Source: Erinaceus europaeus (taxonomy: Eukaryota; Chordata; Mammalia; Eulipotyphla; Erinaceidae). From it: DNA of 64,000 bases. The translations under genes and the position numbers were made by a program. Under the pieces are notes generated by a model that searched no databases, was not told the origin of the DNA, and saw nothing but the letters and a program-made list of their open reading frames with translations. This document shows, one piece after another, positions 48,205-59,710 of this stretch (positions are counted from its first letter, which is position 1; the number at the start of each line of letters is the position of its first letter). The stretch spans positions 114,641,212-114,705,211 of the forward strand of contig NC_080172.1 in the NCBI RefSeq assembly GCF_950295315.1, read 5' to 3'.

Positions 48205-48560
48205 AGGGGGTTGGGCGGTGGCGCAGCGGGTTAAGCGCAGGTGGCGCAAAGCGCAGGGACCGGCAGAAGGATCCCGGTTCGAGCCCTCGGCTCCCCACCT
48301 GCAGGGGAGTCGCTTTATGGGCGGTGAAGCAGGTCTGCAGGTGTCTGTCTTTCTCTCCCCCTCTCTCTCTGTCTTCCTCTCCTCTCTCCATTTCTCTCTG
48401 TCCTATCCAACAACAAAACAACGCCAACAAGGGCAATAATAACCGCAACGAGGCGGCAACAAAAAGGGGGAAAAATGGCCTCCAGGAGCGGTGGATTCAT
48501 GGTGCAGGCACCGAGCCCAGCAATAACCCTGGAGGAAAAAAATTAAATTAATTAAATTAA
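48205..48560 (+). repeat. Type E SINE (stack member 1)
   Basis: 'gggttgggcggtggcgcagc' head, full body, 'gccaacaagggcaataataa' linker, module and (AATT)-type tail. Confidence 0.94.
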
Positions 48561-48582
48561 AATTTAAAAAAACACTAATGCC

Positions 48583-48880
48583 GGGAGTCGGGCAGTAGTG
48601 CAGCGGGTTAAGCGCAGGCAGCACAAAACGCAAGAACTGGCGTTAAAGGATCCCGGCTCCCCGCCTGCAGGGGAGTCACTTCACAAGCGGTGAAGCAGGT
48701 CTGCAGGTGTCTGTCTCTCTCTCCCCCTCTCTGTCTTCCCCTCCTCTCTCCATTTCTCTCTGTCCTATCCAACAATAAAGACATCAATAACAGCAACAAT
48801 AATAACTACAACAATAAAACAAGGGCAACAAAAGGGAATAAATAAAAATTATTTTTTAAATCTTTAAAAAAAAAAAAACA
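48583..48880 (+). repeat. Type A SINE (stack member 2)
   Basis: 'gggagtcgggcagtagtgc' head. The B-box is lost: the text jumps from 'aaaggatcccggctccc'. Body and tail are complete. Confidence 0.93.
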
Positions 48881-48896
48881 AAACACTAATGCCTTG

Positions 48897-49002
48897 CCAC
48901 ATCTCTTGACTCCCTGCAGGGGCAAAGCTTTGTGAGGGGGTGAAGCAGGGGGTTCAGGTATCTCACTGTCTCTCTCCCTCTCTATCACCCACTTCCTCTC
49001 AA

Positions 49003-49083
<81 letters not shown>

Positions 49084-49107
49084 AATAAAAATATTTTTAA
49101 AATGCAA
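48897..49107 (+). repeat. Type B SINE, 5'-truncated (stack member 3)
   Basis: Starts in the middle ('ctgcaggggcaaagctttg'), then a (CT)n run at 49005-49052, (TA)n at 49053-49080 and 'aataaataaaaatattt'. Confidence 0.85.
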
Positions 49108-49125
49108 AAAAATAAACACTAATGC

Positions 49126-49786
49126 CTGGCAGGGGGCCAAGACGGCCAACTGAGATGGCCTGTGACTCTCTCCTTTGGCATAAACAGCCAAACCACAGTG
49201 AACACAAGGGATGGGTCAGCGTCTAGGTGACAAGGCAGGTATAGAGAAGGAGGGGAAAAAAAAAAAATCTCCATCCACAACAATGAGCCACAATTGGAAA
49301 ACAATCTGTGAGGCAGAGTGTGCTCTGGCCTGAGGCCTGGGTTGCATCTCAGACTTGAACCGGTGTCCAATAGCATGGTGGCTATTGAGCATTTAAGACC
49401 CTGAACTTTTTCTGGTCACTGCGCAGGTCCAAACACAGACCTGTAGACCATGTTCTCATCACTGAGCATCAGACACAATGAGGAGATCGAGGGAGCCAGC
49501 TGGTGGCGCACCTGGTGGAGCGCACATGTTACATACAGCGCATAAGGACCCAGGTTCAAGCCTCCAGGCTCCACCTGCAGGGGGAAAGCTTTGCAAGTGG
49601 TGAAGCAGGGCTGCAAGTGCCTTTCTGCCTCTTTCCCTCTCTATCTCCCCCTCCCCTCTCAATTTCTGGCTGTCTCTATCCAATAAATAAAAATAAAGAG
49701 ATTTTTTAAAAGACCGAGGAAGCTACCCACACTATTGGGCCAAGGTAGGAAGTTGAAGAAAACCTCCGATTCAGATCTTTTAAAAA
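49126..49786 (+). mobile_element. L1 5'-UTR-like segment (stack member 4), with nested type B SINE
   Basis: Begins 'agggggccaagacggccaac', which resembles the start of mammalian L1 5' UTRs (GGGGCCAAGATGGC). There is no ORF and no clear poly(A) tail. A type B SINE (49497-49705) lies inside it with TSD 'agatcgagggagc'/'agaccgaggaagc'. Confidence 0.5.
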
Positions 49787-49798
49787 ATACTAATGTCA

Positions 49799-50070
49799 GG
49801 GGTTGGGCAGTGGCGCAGCGGGTTGGACACACGTGGCACGGAGCGCAGGGACAGGCTCAAGGATCCCGGTTTGAATACCTGGCTCCTCACCTGCAGGGGA
49901 ATCACTTCACAGGCAGTGAAGCAGATCTGCAAGTATCTCTTTCTCTTCCCCTCTCTGTCTTCCTCTCCTCTCTCCATATCTCTCTGTCCTATCCAACAAT
50001 GAACAACATCAACAATAACAATAATAACCACAACAAGGCTACAACAACAGGGGCAACAAAAGGGGGGAAA
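49799..50070 (+). repeat. Type E-like SINE without module (stack member 5)
   Basis: 'ggttgggcagtggcgcagc' head, body, 'ggctacaacaacaggggcaac' linker, ends 'aaaaggggggaaaagc'. No module follows. Confidence 0.9.
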
Positions 50071-50424
50071 AGCTCATTAACTCAACTCTTTCTCATGAAT
50101 TTTGACTTGCCTGAGACTGTGTCAATAGTAAGAAATTCATTTACCAAGATAATATCCCTTTGACATTATGAACGGTTAACAGTGTCCACCTGATCTGTGC
50201 ACACGCTAACTTTTTTGCTAGTTGACAATTTGCGAGATTTCAGAGGCGTAATTTCACACCCCAGCCGTCACCTAAGCTCTGCGTCCCTTCCCAGAACTCC
50301 CCTGGTTCTCACAAAGTCTCCGAGACAGTTAGGCTGATTTTTTCTGTTTGCTGGTAAGCCTGCATTGCTGGTAAGCCTGCATTCCACATGTGGATGAAGC
50401 CACGGAGTAGTTGCCTTTCACCTC

Positions 50425-50595
50425 TTAACTTATTTCGAGAAGCATATTCACCTCCATTATGTCTAGGACACAAGATCATTTTTTACTACAGAGTAGTAGT
50501 CCCTTGAGTGTATATAACTTCTTTATCCAGCCATCTGCCAATGGGCATTTAGGTTGTTTTTGTCCCTTGGCTACAGTGAATAATGCAGCTACTAG
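50425..50595 (-). mobile_element. L1 ORF2 C-terminal fragment (older type)
   Basis: On minus, diverged counterparts of the L1 phrases seen at 12193 ('taatgggcattgg' region: 'gcccattggcagatggctgg'). A type B SINE (50597-50790) follows, and 'acagctatgaacatagggg' at 50820 continues the L1, so the SINE is nested. Confidence 0.7.
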
Positions 50596-50596
50596 G

Positions 50597-50800
50597 GCCA
50601 GGTGGTGGCGCACCAGGTTGAACACACCTGTTACAGTGCACGAGGACCCAGGTTCAAGCCCGCAGTCCCCACCTGCTGGGAGAAGCTTCATGAGTGATGA
50701 ATCAGTGTTGCAGGTGTCTCTCTGTCTCTCTATCTTCCCTTTATCTCTTGATTTCTCTGTTTCTGTCCAATAAATAAGTAAAAAAAAGATATATATATAT
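50597..50800 (+). repeat. Type B SINE nested in old L1
   Basis: 'gggccaggtggtggcgcacc' head, B-box, CT-rich body, tail 'ctgtccaataaataag' then (TA)n and (GATA)n. Confidence 0.9.
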
Positions 50801-50941
50801 ACATAGATAGATATAAGTTACAGCTATGAACATAGGGGTCCACACATTAATTATTTAGATCAAGGATCGGCAAACTTGTTCTGTAAAGAGCCAAAAGTAA
50901 GTCCTCACAGCTTTAAGTGAAACAACCTACTACAAAAACAG

Positions 50942-51245
50942 CTCAGCACACCGGCTTAAGCACACATAGTACAAAGCTCAAGGACCCATGCAAGGATCCT
51001 GGTTCGAGTCCCCTGCTCCCCACCTGCAGGGGTGGGGAAATCCCTTCACAGGCAGTGAAGCAGGCTACAGGTGTCTGTCTTTCTCTCCCTCTCTCTACCC
51101 TCCCCTCCTCTTTCAGTTTCTCTCTGTCCTATCCAACAACAAAAATGGGGGGGGGGAATGGTTGCCAGGAGCAGTGGATTCATAGTGTCGGCACCAAGCC
51201 CTAGCAATAACCCTGTAGCCAAAAAGCAAAACAAAAAAAAAACTC
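50942..51245 (+). repeat. Type E SINE
   Basis: Head eroded ('agctcagcacaccggctta'). B-box 'cctggttcgagtcccctgc', body, G-run, module and A-tail present. Confidence 0.9.
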
Positions 51246-51250
51246 ACTCA

Positions 51251-51793
51251 TAAGTTAATTAGTGAAACAGAGTGGATGGCATATTTCTAGCCACACAACC
51301 TCTAAATAAAGGCCCAAAGTACTTCCAAACACACACAACCCCTATGTTCACAGCTGCATTATTCACAAGAGCGAAAGAGTGGAAGCAGCCTAAAGGCCCA
51401 GCCACAGATGACGAGCTAAAGAAGTTATGAGATGAATACCCCATGGAATACTACTCTGCAATAAAAAAGATGATATTGCATCTTTGGGGACAAAACGAAT
51501 GGAACTGGAAATGATGATGCTTCATCATAGGTAAAGAAGCACCAGGTGGCTTCAGTCACTGTGGAACCTAGAGCTCTGATTTACACGAACCTGCCCCACC
51601 CCACCCCAAAAAAAAAAAAATCCAAACAAAACAGAAGCAAGCAAACTCAAAGACTTGTGAGAACTTTGGTGGTGATCCTTGGGAGGTGGGAGGGTAGGGG
51701 CACAACTCTGGTGGTGGGTGTGGTGTAGAACCAGAAATTATAATGTTACAACCTTGTAACAAACTATTAGTAAAAAAAAAAAAAAAAAAATTA
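51251..51793 (+). mobile_element. L1 3' end, plus sense
   Basis: 'acccctatgttcacagctgc', 'attattcacaagagcgaaag', 'ccatggaatactactctgc' and 'acgaatggaactggaaatga' are the plus-strand wording of the ORF2 end of an older L1. The 3' UTR ends 'aaccttgtaacaaactatt' plus A-run at 51772-51790. Confidence 0.85.
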
Positions 51794-51799
51794 AATATA

Positions 51800-52165
51800 T
51801 GAAACAGCCACCAGGTTCCAGATGCTAACATGATGCCAATCGGACTTCCCTGGGCAGACGACCCCACCATGCGTCCTGGAGCCCTGCTTCCCCAGAGTCC
51901 TGCCCCACTAGGGAAAGAGAGAGACAGGCTGGGAGTATGGATCCACCTGTCAACGCCCATGTTCAGCGAGGAAGCAATGACAGAAGCCAGACCTTCCACC
52001 TTCTGCATCTCACAATGATCCTGGGTCCACACTCCCAGAAGATTAAAGAATAGGAAAGCTATCAGGGGTGGAGATTGGATACGGAGTTCTGGGAGTGGGC
52101 ATTGTGTGGAAATGTATCCTTCATATCCTATGGTCTTGCCAATGTTTCTAGTTTATAATAATAAT
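51800..52165 (+). mobile_element. Interspersed repeat, L1-type 3' UTR (plus sense)
   Basis: The reverse complement of the family at 30034 and 40270: 'cctgccccactagggaaag', 'atccacctgtcaacgcccat', 'ggcattgtgtggaaatgta', 'cctatggtcttgccaatg', then an AAT-rich tail. Three copies in two orientations confirm it as an interspersed family. Confidence 0.65.
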
Positions 52166-52504
52166 AAATAATAATAATACATATTTAAACTATATATATG
52201 AAATGCACACACACACACACACAGAGTCTTCATTCATTGATTGATTTTTCAACCTACTTACTCAGTTCATAGTCCCAGGGAGCCAGAGTCATCCTAGCAG
52301 CTCAGGGCACAAGTAGGTGCCACCGTGGCCAGGATGCTCTTACATTATGGGGCACATCAGAGACAGAAAGGGCAAGAGAGAGAGAGGAGACTGGAACCAC
52401 TGAGATAGGTCAGTCAGCCTACTACAGACACTTTGGGAGTGTCGGGGAAGCCCACACAGATTTGGAGGAAACACAGACCCCACACAGTCAGCACTCCTGA
52501 CTGG

Positions 52505-52511
52505 GAAACCT

Positions 52512-52560
<49 letters not shown>
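52505..52560 (+). repeat. (TTTA)n microsatellite
   Basis: About 13 TTTA units; remaining sequence 52165-53025 looks unique. Confidence 0.95.
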
Positions 52561-53071
52561 TTGTAACCAAACAGCCTTCATTGTGAACTTGCCTGCTGAG
52601 AGCACAGCAGTGTCCAGATAGAACCAGTTTGCAGTAAGAGGACCTGATCCCCAGGTCAGAGTTTCCCAAGTCCCGGTTTAGAAGACACGTTCAGGAGTCA
52701 AGCGGATCAGGGTTTGATTCCCTGACTCACGTGATGCATTAACAGCCCGAGCAGATTCCTTCATCTCTCTCAATCCGTTTCCATCTCCGCACAGGAGAGG
52801 CTGCAGGAGAAGTGGCCAGCCCTTATTAAAGAAGGGTCGTCAGATTCCCCTCACGCCAGCCCACTGCAAGAAGCACGAGGGAAACTGAGGCTCCTACAGC
52901 TTCTCCCTTGCCCACAGGCACACAGCTAGAAACAATCTGTGTGGATCGCTAATCCGGGCCAGCCCATCCCAGACCCCAAGGCTCTCAGTCCTGACATGGT
53001 ACAGAGCTGGGTGAACCTAGCGTTAAAGTTCCTGCCATGGTAACTATTAAACAGTGCTCATTGACTTTCAG

Positions 53072-53179
53072 GCTTTGGAGGCAATCTTGACTCAAGAGAA
53101 ACACAAGGCAAAGGAAACACTGGAGGGAGAGCAGAAAAGAGTCCAAGATCTGGAGAGCTGCTTGACCCGTCAGAAGAAG
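53072..53179 (+). CDS. FHAD1: FHAD1 coding exon, first copy of a tandem exon pair
   Basis: The acceptor 'ttgactttcag' and donor 'gtaggt' bound a 108-nt, phase 0-0 exon of 36 codons: ALEAILTQEKHKAKETLEGE then QKRVQDLESCLTRQKK. It is 20/36 identical in protein to the next exon, and its intron flanks are also duplicated ('gttcctgccatggtaact' about 40 bases upstream in both). Human FHAD1, as I recall it, also has two such 36-residue repeats here, so the duplication predates hedgehogs. Coiled coil. Adding or losing such a unit keeps the frame. Confidence 0.93.
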
Positions 53180-53294
53180 GTAGGTAGCTCAAAGGCATAT
53201 GGGCCGCCTGAGCCCAGAGCAAGGCCGTGCATCTAGGAAGTACTGACACAGTCTGGGCCTGCCTCCTCCAGACCCCATGTTCTCAGCTCCTAGT

Positions 53295-53451
53295 TCTTCT
53301 TCTTCTTGCGTTTGCCCTTCTTCCGTAGCCAGTCAACAGCATCAGGTTGAGCCTGATGTCAAGTTTCGAGACCTCCTTTGAATCTGCAGAGGTGGCAGCC
53401 GTTGACTATGTGGGTCATAGTCTGTCTGGAGCCGCAGGGGCAGTTCGGGTC
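53295..53451 (-). mobile_element. Second non-LTR (Jockey/CR1-type) fragment, between the duplicated exons
   Basis: 155 bases nearly identical to part of the fragment at 19595-19980. On minus: DPNCPCGSRQTMTHIVNGCH, LCRFKGGLET, then the same in-frame TGA, then HQAQPDAVDWLRKKGKRKKK. It ends in an AAGAAGAAGAAG tail, so this copy is 5'-truncated and inserted by its 3' end. It lies 116 bases after one FHAD1 exon and 147 before the next. Confidence 0.78.
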
Positions 53452-53514
53452 TATGCTAACCACAACTCTACCTTCCCCCACACACACACTCCCTGGAGCT
53501 GCTGCAAGGAGTGA

Positions 53515-54200
<686 letters not shown>

Positions 54201-54204
54201 TTAG

Positions 54205-54440
54205 GTCAAGATCTCCTTCCCCTTCCCCTTCCCCTTCCCCTTCCCCTTCCCCTTCCCCTTCCCCTCCTCCTCCTCCTCCTCCTTCCCCTTCCCCTTCCCC
54301 ATCTTCTTCTTCTCCTTCTTCTTCTCCTCTTCTTCCTGCTCTTCTTTTTTCTTCTTCTTTTTCTTCTTCTCCTGCTTTTTCTTCCTCTTCTTCCTCTCAT
54401 CTTCTCCTTAATCCTCCTCCTCCTCCTTCTGTCTATCACC
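54205..54440 (+). repeat. Polypyrimidine (CCTTCC)n / (CTT)n tract
   Basis: A 12-fold CTTCCC-type hexamer run, then CTC and CTT units for about 235 bases in total. Confidence 0.96.
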
Positions 54441-55500
54441 TTTATTTATTGCATAGAGACAGCCAGAAATCTAGAGGGAAAAGAGGGAAGAATAGTGACT
54501 CAGAGAGACATCTGCAGCACTGTTTCACAACTCGTGAAGCTTTCCTCCACAGGTGGGGGCTGGGGGCTTGAGCTTGGTTCCTGTCTGTCTGTCTGTATAT
54601 CTATCTATCTATCTATCTATCTTCCCCTCCCCTCTCAATTTCTTTCTGTCCTATCAAATAAAGCAGGAAAAGATTTAAAAAAGGAGAAATGGACACTTGG
54701 AGTGGTTGGATGTGTAGTGTCAGCACGGAGCCCTAGTGATGACTGTAATGGGAATAAAAAAAAATCAATATATATTTTATTGATTTATTATTGGATAGAG
54801 ACAGTCAGAAAGTGAGAGGGGAAGAGGAGATAGAGAGGGAAAGAGACAGAGAGACACCTGCAGCCCTGCTTCACCATTCGTGAAGCCTCCCCACCTCCAG
54901 GTGGGGACCCAGGGCTTGAACCCGCCCTGTAATGTGTGCGCTTAACCAGGTGCGCCACCGCCTGGCCCCTGAAATAAACATTTTTGTAATAAAAGTAAAA
55001 TACAAAAGTGATGTACAGAAGCCCCAGTTCAAGGCTGCAGGTGTCTCTCTGTCTCTCTCCTTCTCTCTCTTCCCTCCCTCTCTCAATTTCTCTCTTGTCT
55101 CTGTCCAAAATAAATAAATTTTTTAAAAAATGATTGCCACCAAGGTTATCCCTGGGTTTGGTCCCAACACTACAAATCCACTGCCCCTGGTGTCCTTTTG
55201 TGTTTTTTTTTCCTTCTTCCTATTTTATTTGATGTACAGAGAGAAATTGAAAGGTTGGGAGACAGAGAGACACCTGCTGACTTACTTCACCACTCGTGAA
55301 GCATCCTCCCCTGAAGGTGGGGGAGCCGGGGCTCAAACCCAGATCCCTGTGCATGGTGATATGTGCACTTGACCAGATGCGCCACCATCCAACCCCCTAT
55401 AAATAAAACTAGATATATTTTAAAAGGGGAGGGGCTGCCAAGTACCACAGATTCATCATGCAAGCACCAAGCAGCGGCAATAGCCCTGGTGTAAATAAGT
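54441..55500. repeat. Cluster of type B and type E SINEs in both orientations
   Basis: 54441-54582 minus type B fragment; (CTGT)n/(CTAT)n at 54583-54622; 54625-54765 plus SINE 3' half plus module; 54767-54968 minus type B, complete; 55020-55125 plus type B 3' half; 55130-55398 minus type E; 55430-55500 plus module. Confidence 0.85.
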
Positions 55501-55547
55501 AAATAAATCTTTTCATCCTCTCTTGAAAAGTCAGAAAAATTGGCTTT

Positions 55548-55710
55548 TGGGGCTAGGGAAACAGTGTAATAATAGTTCTGCAATAGACTTTCATGCCTGA
55601 GGCTCTGAATTCCTTGGTCCAATCCCCTGTACCACCATAAACCAGAGCTGAGCAATGCCCTGCCCCCCCCCCTCTCTCTCTGTATCTATCGCTCATTAAA
55701 TTTTTTTTTA
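55548..55710 (+). repeat. Type C SINE
   Basis: 'ggggctagggaaacagtgta' head, 'ccttggtccaatcccctgtacc' region, 'gagctgagcaatgccctgc', CT run and A-rich tail. Confidence 0.88.
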
Positions 55711-55711
55711 A

Positions 55712-56230
55712 AAAGATAAAAGATAATTCTGCTTTCATTTCTACTTGGCAAAACTGGACTGGAGTTGAACCAAGTAGCAGCTGAACTGCTGGAGTTGACC
55801 CTGTTCACCAGTCTTTGCCATTCCCTCCCTGCTAGCTGCCCACCCTGTAGGCAGCTGAGTGTGCGGTTCACTGTTTTCTTCCCCAAGGGAGGTTTGCTGG
55901 AACCAAAGACAGTTCTACAACCACAGAGGCCTAGAGTAGGATCCTCCTCTCCTTTTTTCTCTTCTTTTCCCTCCCCTCCTCTCCTCTCCTGGCCTCTCCT
56001 CTCTCCTCTTCTCAGAAGGTGTCATACTTCTGTTGACGTGTCCAAAATGGCTTTTGGGGAAAACATTATTACAAGCTTGGCTTCTGTTTACCTTGTGATC
56101 ACTCTCAGCTCTGAGTCTTCCACAAAATGCTTCAGTCCTGAGACGTGAAGGAGTGAAGTGCAGACTTTACAGGCGGGTGCAACACAGGTTTGAATCCTGG
56201 CTGGCCTACTCACTACTGCAACAGACCTCT
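55712..56230. other. Intronic stretch with CT-rich patch
   Basis: Unique-looking except 'tctcctctcctctcctggcc' near 55975-56010. No exon supported; the 127-codon open frame at 55765-56148 lacks splice borders and family resemblance. Confidence 0.45.
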
Positions 56231-56234
56231 CAGC

Positions 56235-56672
56235 ATCACTTCTTTAAAAAATATTCTTTATTGGGTAGAGATAGCCAGAAGTCAAGAGGGTAGGGGGAGA
56301 TAGAAAGGCGGGGGGGGGGGGTCCGGCAGTAGCACAGTGGGTTAAGCTAAGCACACGGGGCGCAAAGTGCAAGGACCTGCATAAGGATCCCGGTTCGAGC
56401 CCCCACTCCCCACCTGCAAGGGGAGTCGCTTCACAAGCCGTGAAGCAGGTCTGCAGGTATCTATCTTTCTCTCCCCCCTCTCTGTCTTCCCCTCCTCTCT
56501 CCATTTCTCTCTGTCCTATCCAACAATGAACAACATCAACAGCAACAGTAATAACCACAACAATAATAACCACAACAAGGCTACAACAAGGGCAACAAAA
56601 GGGAAGAAATGGCCTCCAGGAGCGGTGGATTCATGGTGTAGGCACTGAGCCCCAGCAATAACCCCTGGAGGC

Positions 56673-56718
<46 letters not shown>

Positions 56719-56880
56719 GGAGGGAGGGAGGGAGGGAGGGAGGGAGGGAGGGAGGGAGAAACAGACACCCCACAGCCCTGCTTCACCACTCTCGAAGCCT
56801 CCCCCTGCAGGTGGGCCAGGAGCCTGAACATGGCGCACTGTAACATGCACGCTCAAGCCGATGTGCCACCACCCAGCTCT
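56235..56880 (-). repeat. Type B SINE interrupted by a type E SINE and purine microsatellite
   Basis: The minus type B tail (56240-56305) and head (56756-56878) enclose a plus type E SINE (56325-56676) and a (GAAA)n then (GGGA)n run (56677-56755). Confidence 0.88.
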
Positions 56881-57009
56881 TCTGCCACCTTTAAAGGGTG
56901 TCCATAGGTCAACAATTTACTTCATTCACCTGGGAGGAGGCCTTTCTTGCTGTGCTCCTGGCCCAAGCTTGAGCTCCCAGGATGTCACTATAAGAAGTGA
57001 AGATTAGTG

Positions 57010-57640
57010 GCCAGGTGTGGGCGCACCTGGTTAAACGCACACATGACAGTGTATAAGAACCCAGGTTCAAGCCCCTGGTCCCCACCTGCAGGGTTAAAGC
57101 TTCACGAGTGGTGAAGCAGGGCTGTGGGTGTCTGTTTATCCCTCCCTCCCTTCCTTTCTCTTTCTTTCTTTCTTTCTTTCTTTCTTTTTACCACCTGCAG
57201 GGGTAAAGCTTCACGAGTGGTGAAGCAGGGCTGCAGGTGTCTTTCTGTCTCTTTTTGTCTCTATCTTCCCCTCCCCTCTCAATTTCTCTGTGTCTATCCA
57301 ATAATAAAATAAAATAAAATAAAAGATTTTTTAATTATATATATTTATTATCCCTTTTGTTGCCCTTGTTGTTTTTGTTCATATTTATTTATTCCCTTTT
57401 GTTGTCCTTGTTGTTGTTATTATTGATGTTGTTGTTGTTGGATAGGACAGAGAGAAATGGAGAGGGGAGGGGAAAACAGAGAGGGGGAGAGAAAGACAGA
57501 CACCTGCAGACCTGCTTCACTGCCTGTGAAGCAACTTCCCTTCAGGTGGGGAGCCGGGGGCTCGAACCGGGATCCTTACACATGAGCTTAACCTGTTGGG
57601 CTACCACCTGACTCCCAAAATAAAAAGATTTTTTAAAAAG
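57010..57640. repeat. Type B SINE with internal duplication and nested type A SINE
   Basis: 57010-57145 head to mid-body; (CTTT)n at 57150-57185; then 'cacctgcaggggtaaagcttc' repeated and the body completed to 57325; minus type A SINE 57345-57617. Outer TSD 'aagaagtgaaga' at 56994 and 57641. Confidence 0.87.
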
Positions 57641-57649
57641 AAGTGAAGA

Positions 57650-58126
57650 CTGTACATTTGTATGACCAGAGTAGAGCTTAGTGTTTTACCCTCCCAAGCC
57701 CCCATGCCTTGCAGGAAAAAAGAGTGCCTTCCTGAGTACCCAAGGCAGTTTGCTTATCTTAGACACCCATCTGCTGAAGAATCCCACACAGCTATGTGAG
57801 GAGGGTCACCTAGGTCAAGTCAGACCTCTCACCTAGAAAAGAAAGAGTTGTCTCTACCGCCAATGCACCTCCCTCCCCTTCTTCTCTTAGCCAGCCGTGA
57901 AGATTACGAATCTCTGTATCCAATCCATGGAGAACAAACAGGTCCTTTTCAAGCCTTCCCTTAGGGTTAGGGTTGTGGTCTCTGGCTGGTCCACACCAAC
58001 ACGGTGGAGCCCAGGTCGGACCAACACCCAACTCTGTAGAATCGAATAAACTGTCTCACTTCCTGCCTTTCTCCAATCTCCTGAGTCTGTTCTTGGGGCA
58101 ATTCATTTTCAGTTTATTTCTAACAT
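57650..58126 (+). mobile_element. Probable solo LTR (third family), plus sense
   Basis: AATAAA at 58045-58050, followed by 'ctgtctcacttcctgcc' and an end 'tttctaaca', has the layout of an R/U5 region. TTAGGGTTAGGGTT at 57961-57974 sits in the U3-like part. Boundaries and TSD were not found. Confidence 0.5.
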
Positions 58127-58323
58127 CACTCAGGAGTACTCTGGAGCAGGGGTGGGTGGGTGTACTGGGGGAATTAACAGGCTGAGTTTGCTCCCCATGT
58201 GTTCAAAGGTTAATCACACCTAATCCCAACAAAGAATTGAGGAGAGAGCATGATTTTCAGGAATTTTCAACTTTATTCAGGGTAATTGAGAACATTCCCA
58301 TGTTAGGCAGAGAGAGACAGAAT

Positions 58324-58523
58324 NNNNNNNNNNNNNNNNNNNNNNNNNNNNNNNNNNNNNNNNNNNNNNNNNNNNNNNNNNNNNNNNNNNNNNNNNNNNN
58401 NNNNNNNNNNNNNNNNNNNNNNNNNNNNNNNNNNNNNNNNNNNNNNNNNNNNNNNNNNNNNNNNNNNNNNNNNNNNNNNNNNNNNNNNNNNNNNNNNNNN
58501 NNNNNNNNNNNNNNNNNNNNNNN
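58324..58523. other. Assembly gap, exactly 200 N
   Basis: A fixed-size gap, so its true length is unknown. It separates FHAD1 intronic sequence from CASP9 intron 1 (minus strand). Confidence 1.
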
Positions 58524-58561
58524 AATAAGTAAGAATAATACAAAACAATTATTATATATAC

Positions 58562-58975
58562 ACAAGGGTGGCAGTAGATAGTATAATGGTTCTACAAAGT
58601 GACTCTTGTGCCTGAGGCTCCAAAGTCCCAGGTTCAATCCCCTGCACCAACAAAAGCCAAGAACTGAGCAGTGCTTTGATAAAATAAATAAATAAATAAG
58701 GGAGTCGGGCTGTAGGGTTAAGCGCATGTGGCACAAAGCACAAGGACCCGTGTAAGGATCCCAGTTCAAGCCCTGGCTCCCCACCTGCAGGGGAGTCGCT
58801 TCACAGGCGGTGAAGCAGGTCTGCAGGTGTCTGTCTTTCTCTCCCCCTCTCTGTCTTCCCCTCCTCTCTCCATTTCTCTCTGTCCTATCCAACAACAATG
58901 ACAACAACAACAATAACTACAACAGTAAAACAATAAGGGCAACAAAAGGGAATAAATAAAATAAATATTTAAAAA
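58562..58975 (+). repeat. Type C SINE followed by type A SINE
   Basis: 58562-58700: 'gtggcagtagatagtataatg' to 'gcagtgctttgataaaata'. 58701-58972: 'gggagtcgggctgtagggtta' (A-box shortened), full body and tail 'aaataaaataaatatttaaa'. Confidence 0.92.
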
Positions 58976-59044
58976 ATGAATAAAAAACTAATAAATAAAT
59001 AAATAATAATAAAAACAATAAAACAAAAAAATAAATAAAGTGAA

Positions 59045-59335
59045 AGATGGCCAGGAAGGTGCACAGTGGTAAAGCATGGGACTTACTAGCATGAGTTCCT
59101 GAGTTCAAACCCTTGTACCACAAGTGCCAGAATGATGCTCTGGTTATCTCTCTCTCTCTCTCGATCTTGCTCTCTCTCGCTCTCCCATTGCCTCATAAAT
59201 TAAATAGGTCTCTCTCTCTCTCTCTCTCTCCCCCATTGCCTCATAAATTAAATAGGTCTCTCTCTCTCTCTCCCCCATTGCCTCATAAATTAAATAGGTC
59301 TCTCTCTCTCTCTCCCATTGCCTCATAAATTAAAT

Positions 59336-59370
<35 letters not shown>

Positions 59371-59562
59371 ATTGCCTCATAAATTAAATAGGTCTCTGTC
59401 TCTCCCATTGCCTCATAAATAGGTCTCTCTCTCTCTCTCTCTCTCTCCCATTGCCTCATAAATTAAATAGGTCTCCTTCTCTCTCTCTCTCTCTCACTCT
59501 CTCCCATTACCTCATAAATTAAATAGGTCTCTCTCTCTCTCCCATTGCCTCATAAATTAAAT

Positions 59563-59609
<47 letters not shown>

Positions 59610-59674
59610 TGCCTCATAAATTAAATAGGTCTCTCTCTCTCTCTCTCCCATTGCCTCATAAATTAAATAGATCT

Positions 59675-59710
<36 letters not shown>

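Larger units (their letters stand above)
48189..49800 (+). repeat. Stack of four retroposed units separated by copies of one target site
   Basis: The 12-mer aaacactaatgc, or a one- to two-base variant, occurs at about 48191, 48571, 48883, 49114 and 49788 (aaatactaatgt). Between successive copies lie a type E SINE (48205-48540), a type A SINE (48583-48870), a type B SINE (48897-49107) and an L1-5'-UTR-like segment with its own SINE (49126-49780). A fifth element, another type E-like SINE, starts right after the last copy. Confidence 0.85.

Noticed and set aside
55765..56148. 127-codon plus-strand frame upstream of the gap as a missing FHAD1 exon
   Set aside because: The peptide is Ser/Pro/Leu-rich, not coiled coil, and has no matching splice sites.
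57961..57974. Telomere-like TTAGGGTTAGGGTT as an interstitial telomeric site
   Set aside because: Only two and a third units, within a probable LTR; too short to claim.
58237..58913. Open frames running across the N gap
   Set aside because: The X residues are gap placeholders and no coding content is visible on either side.
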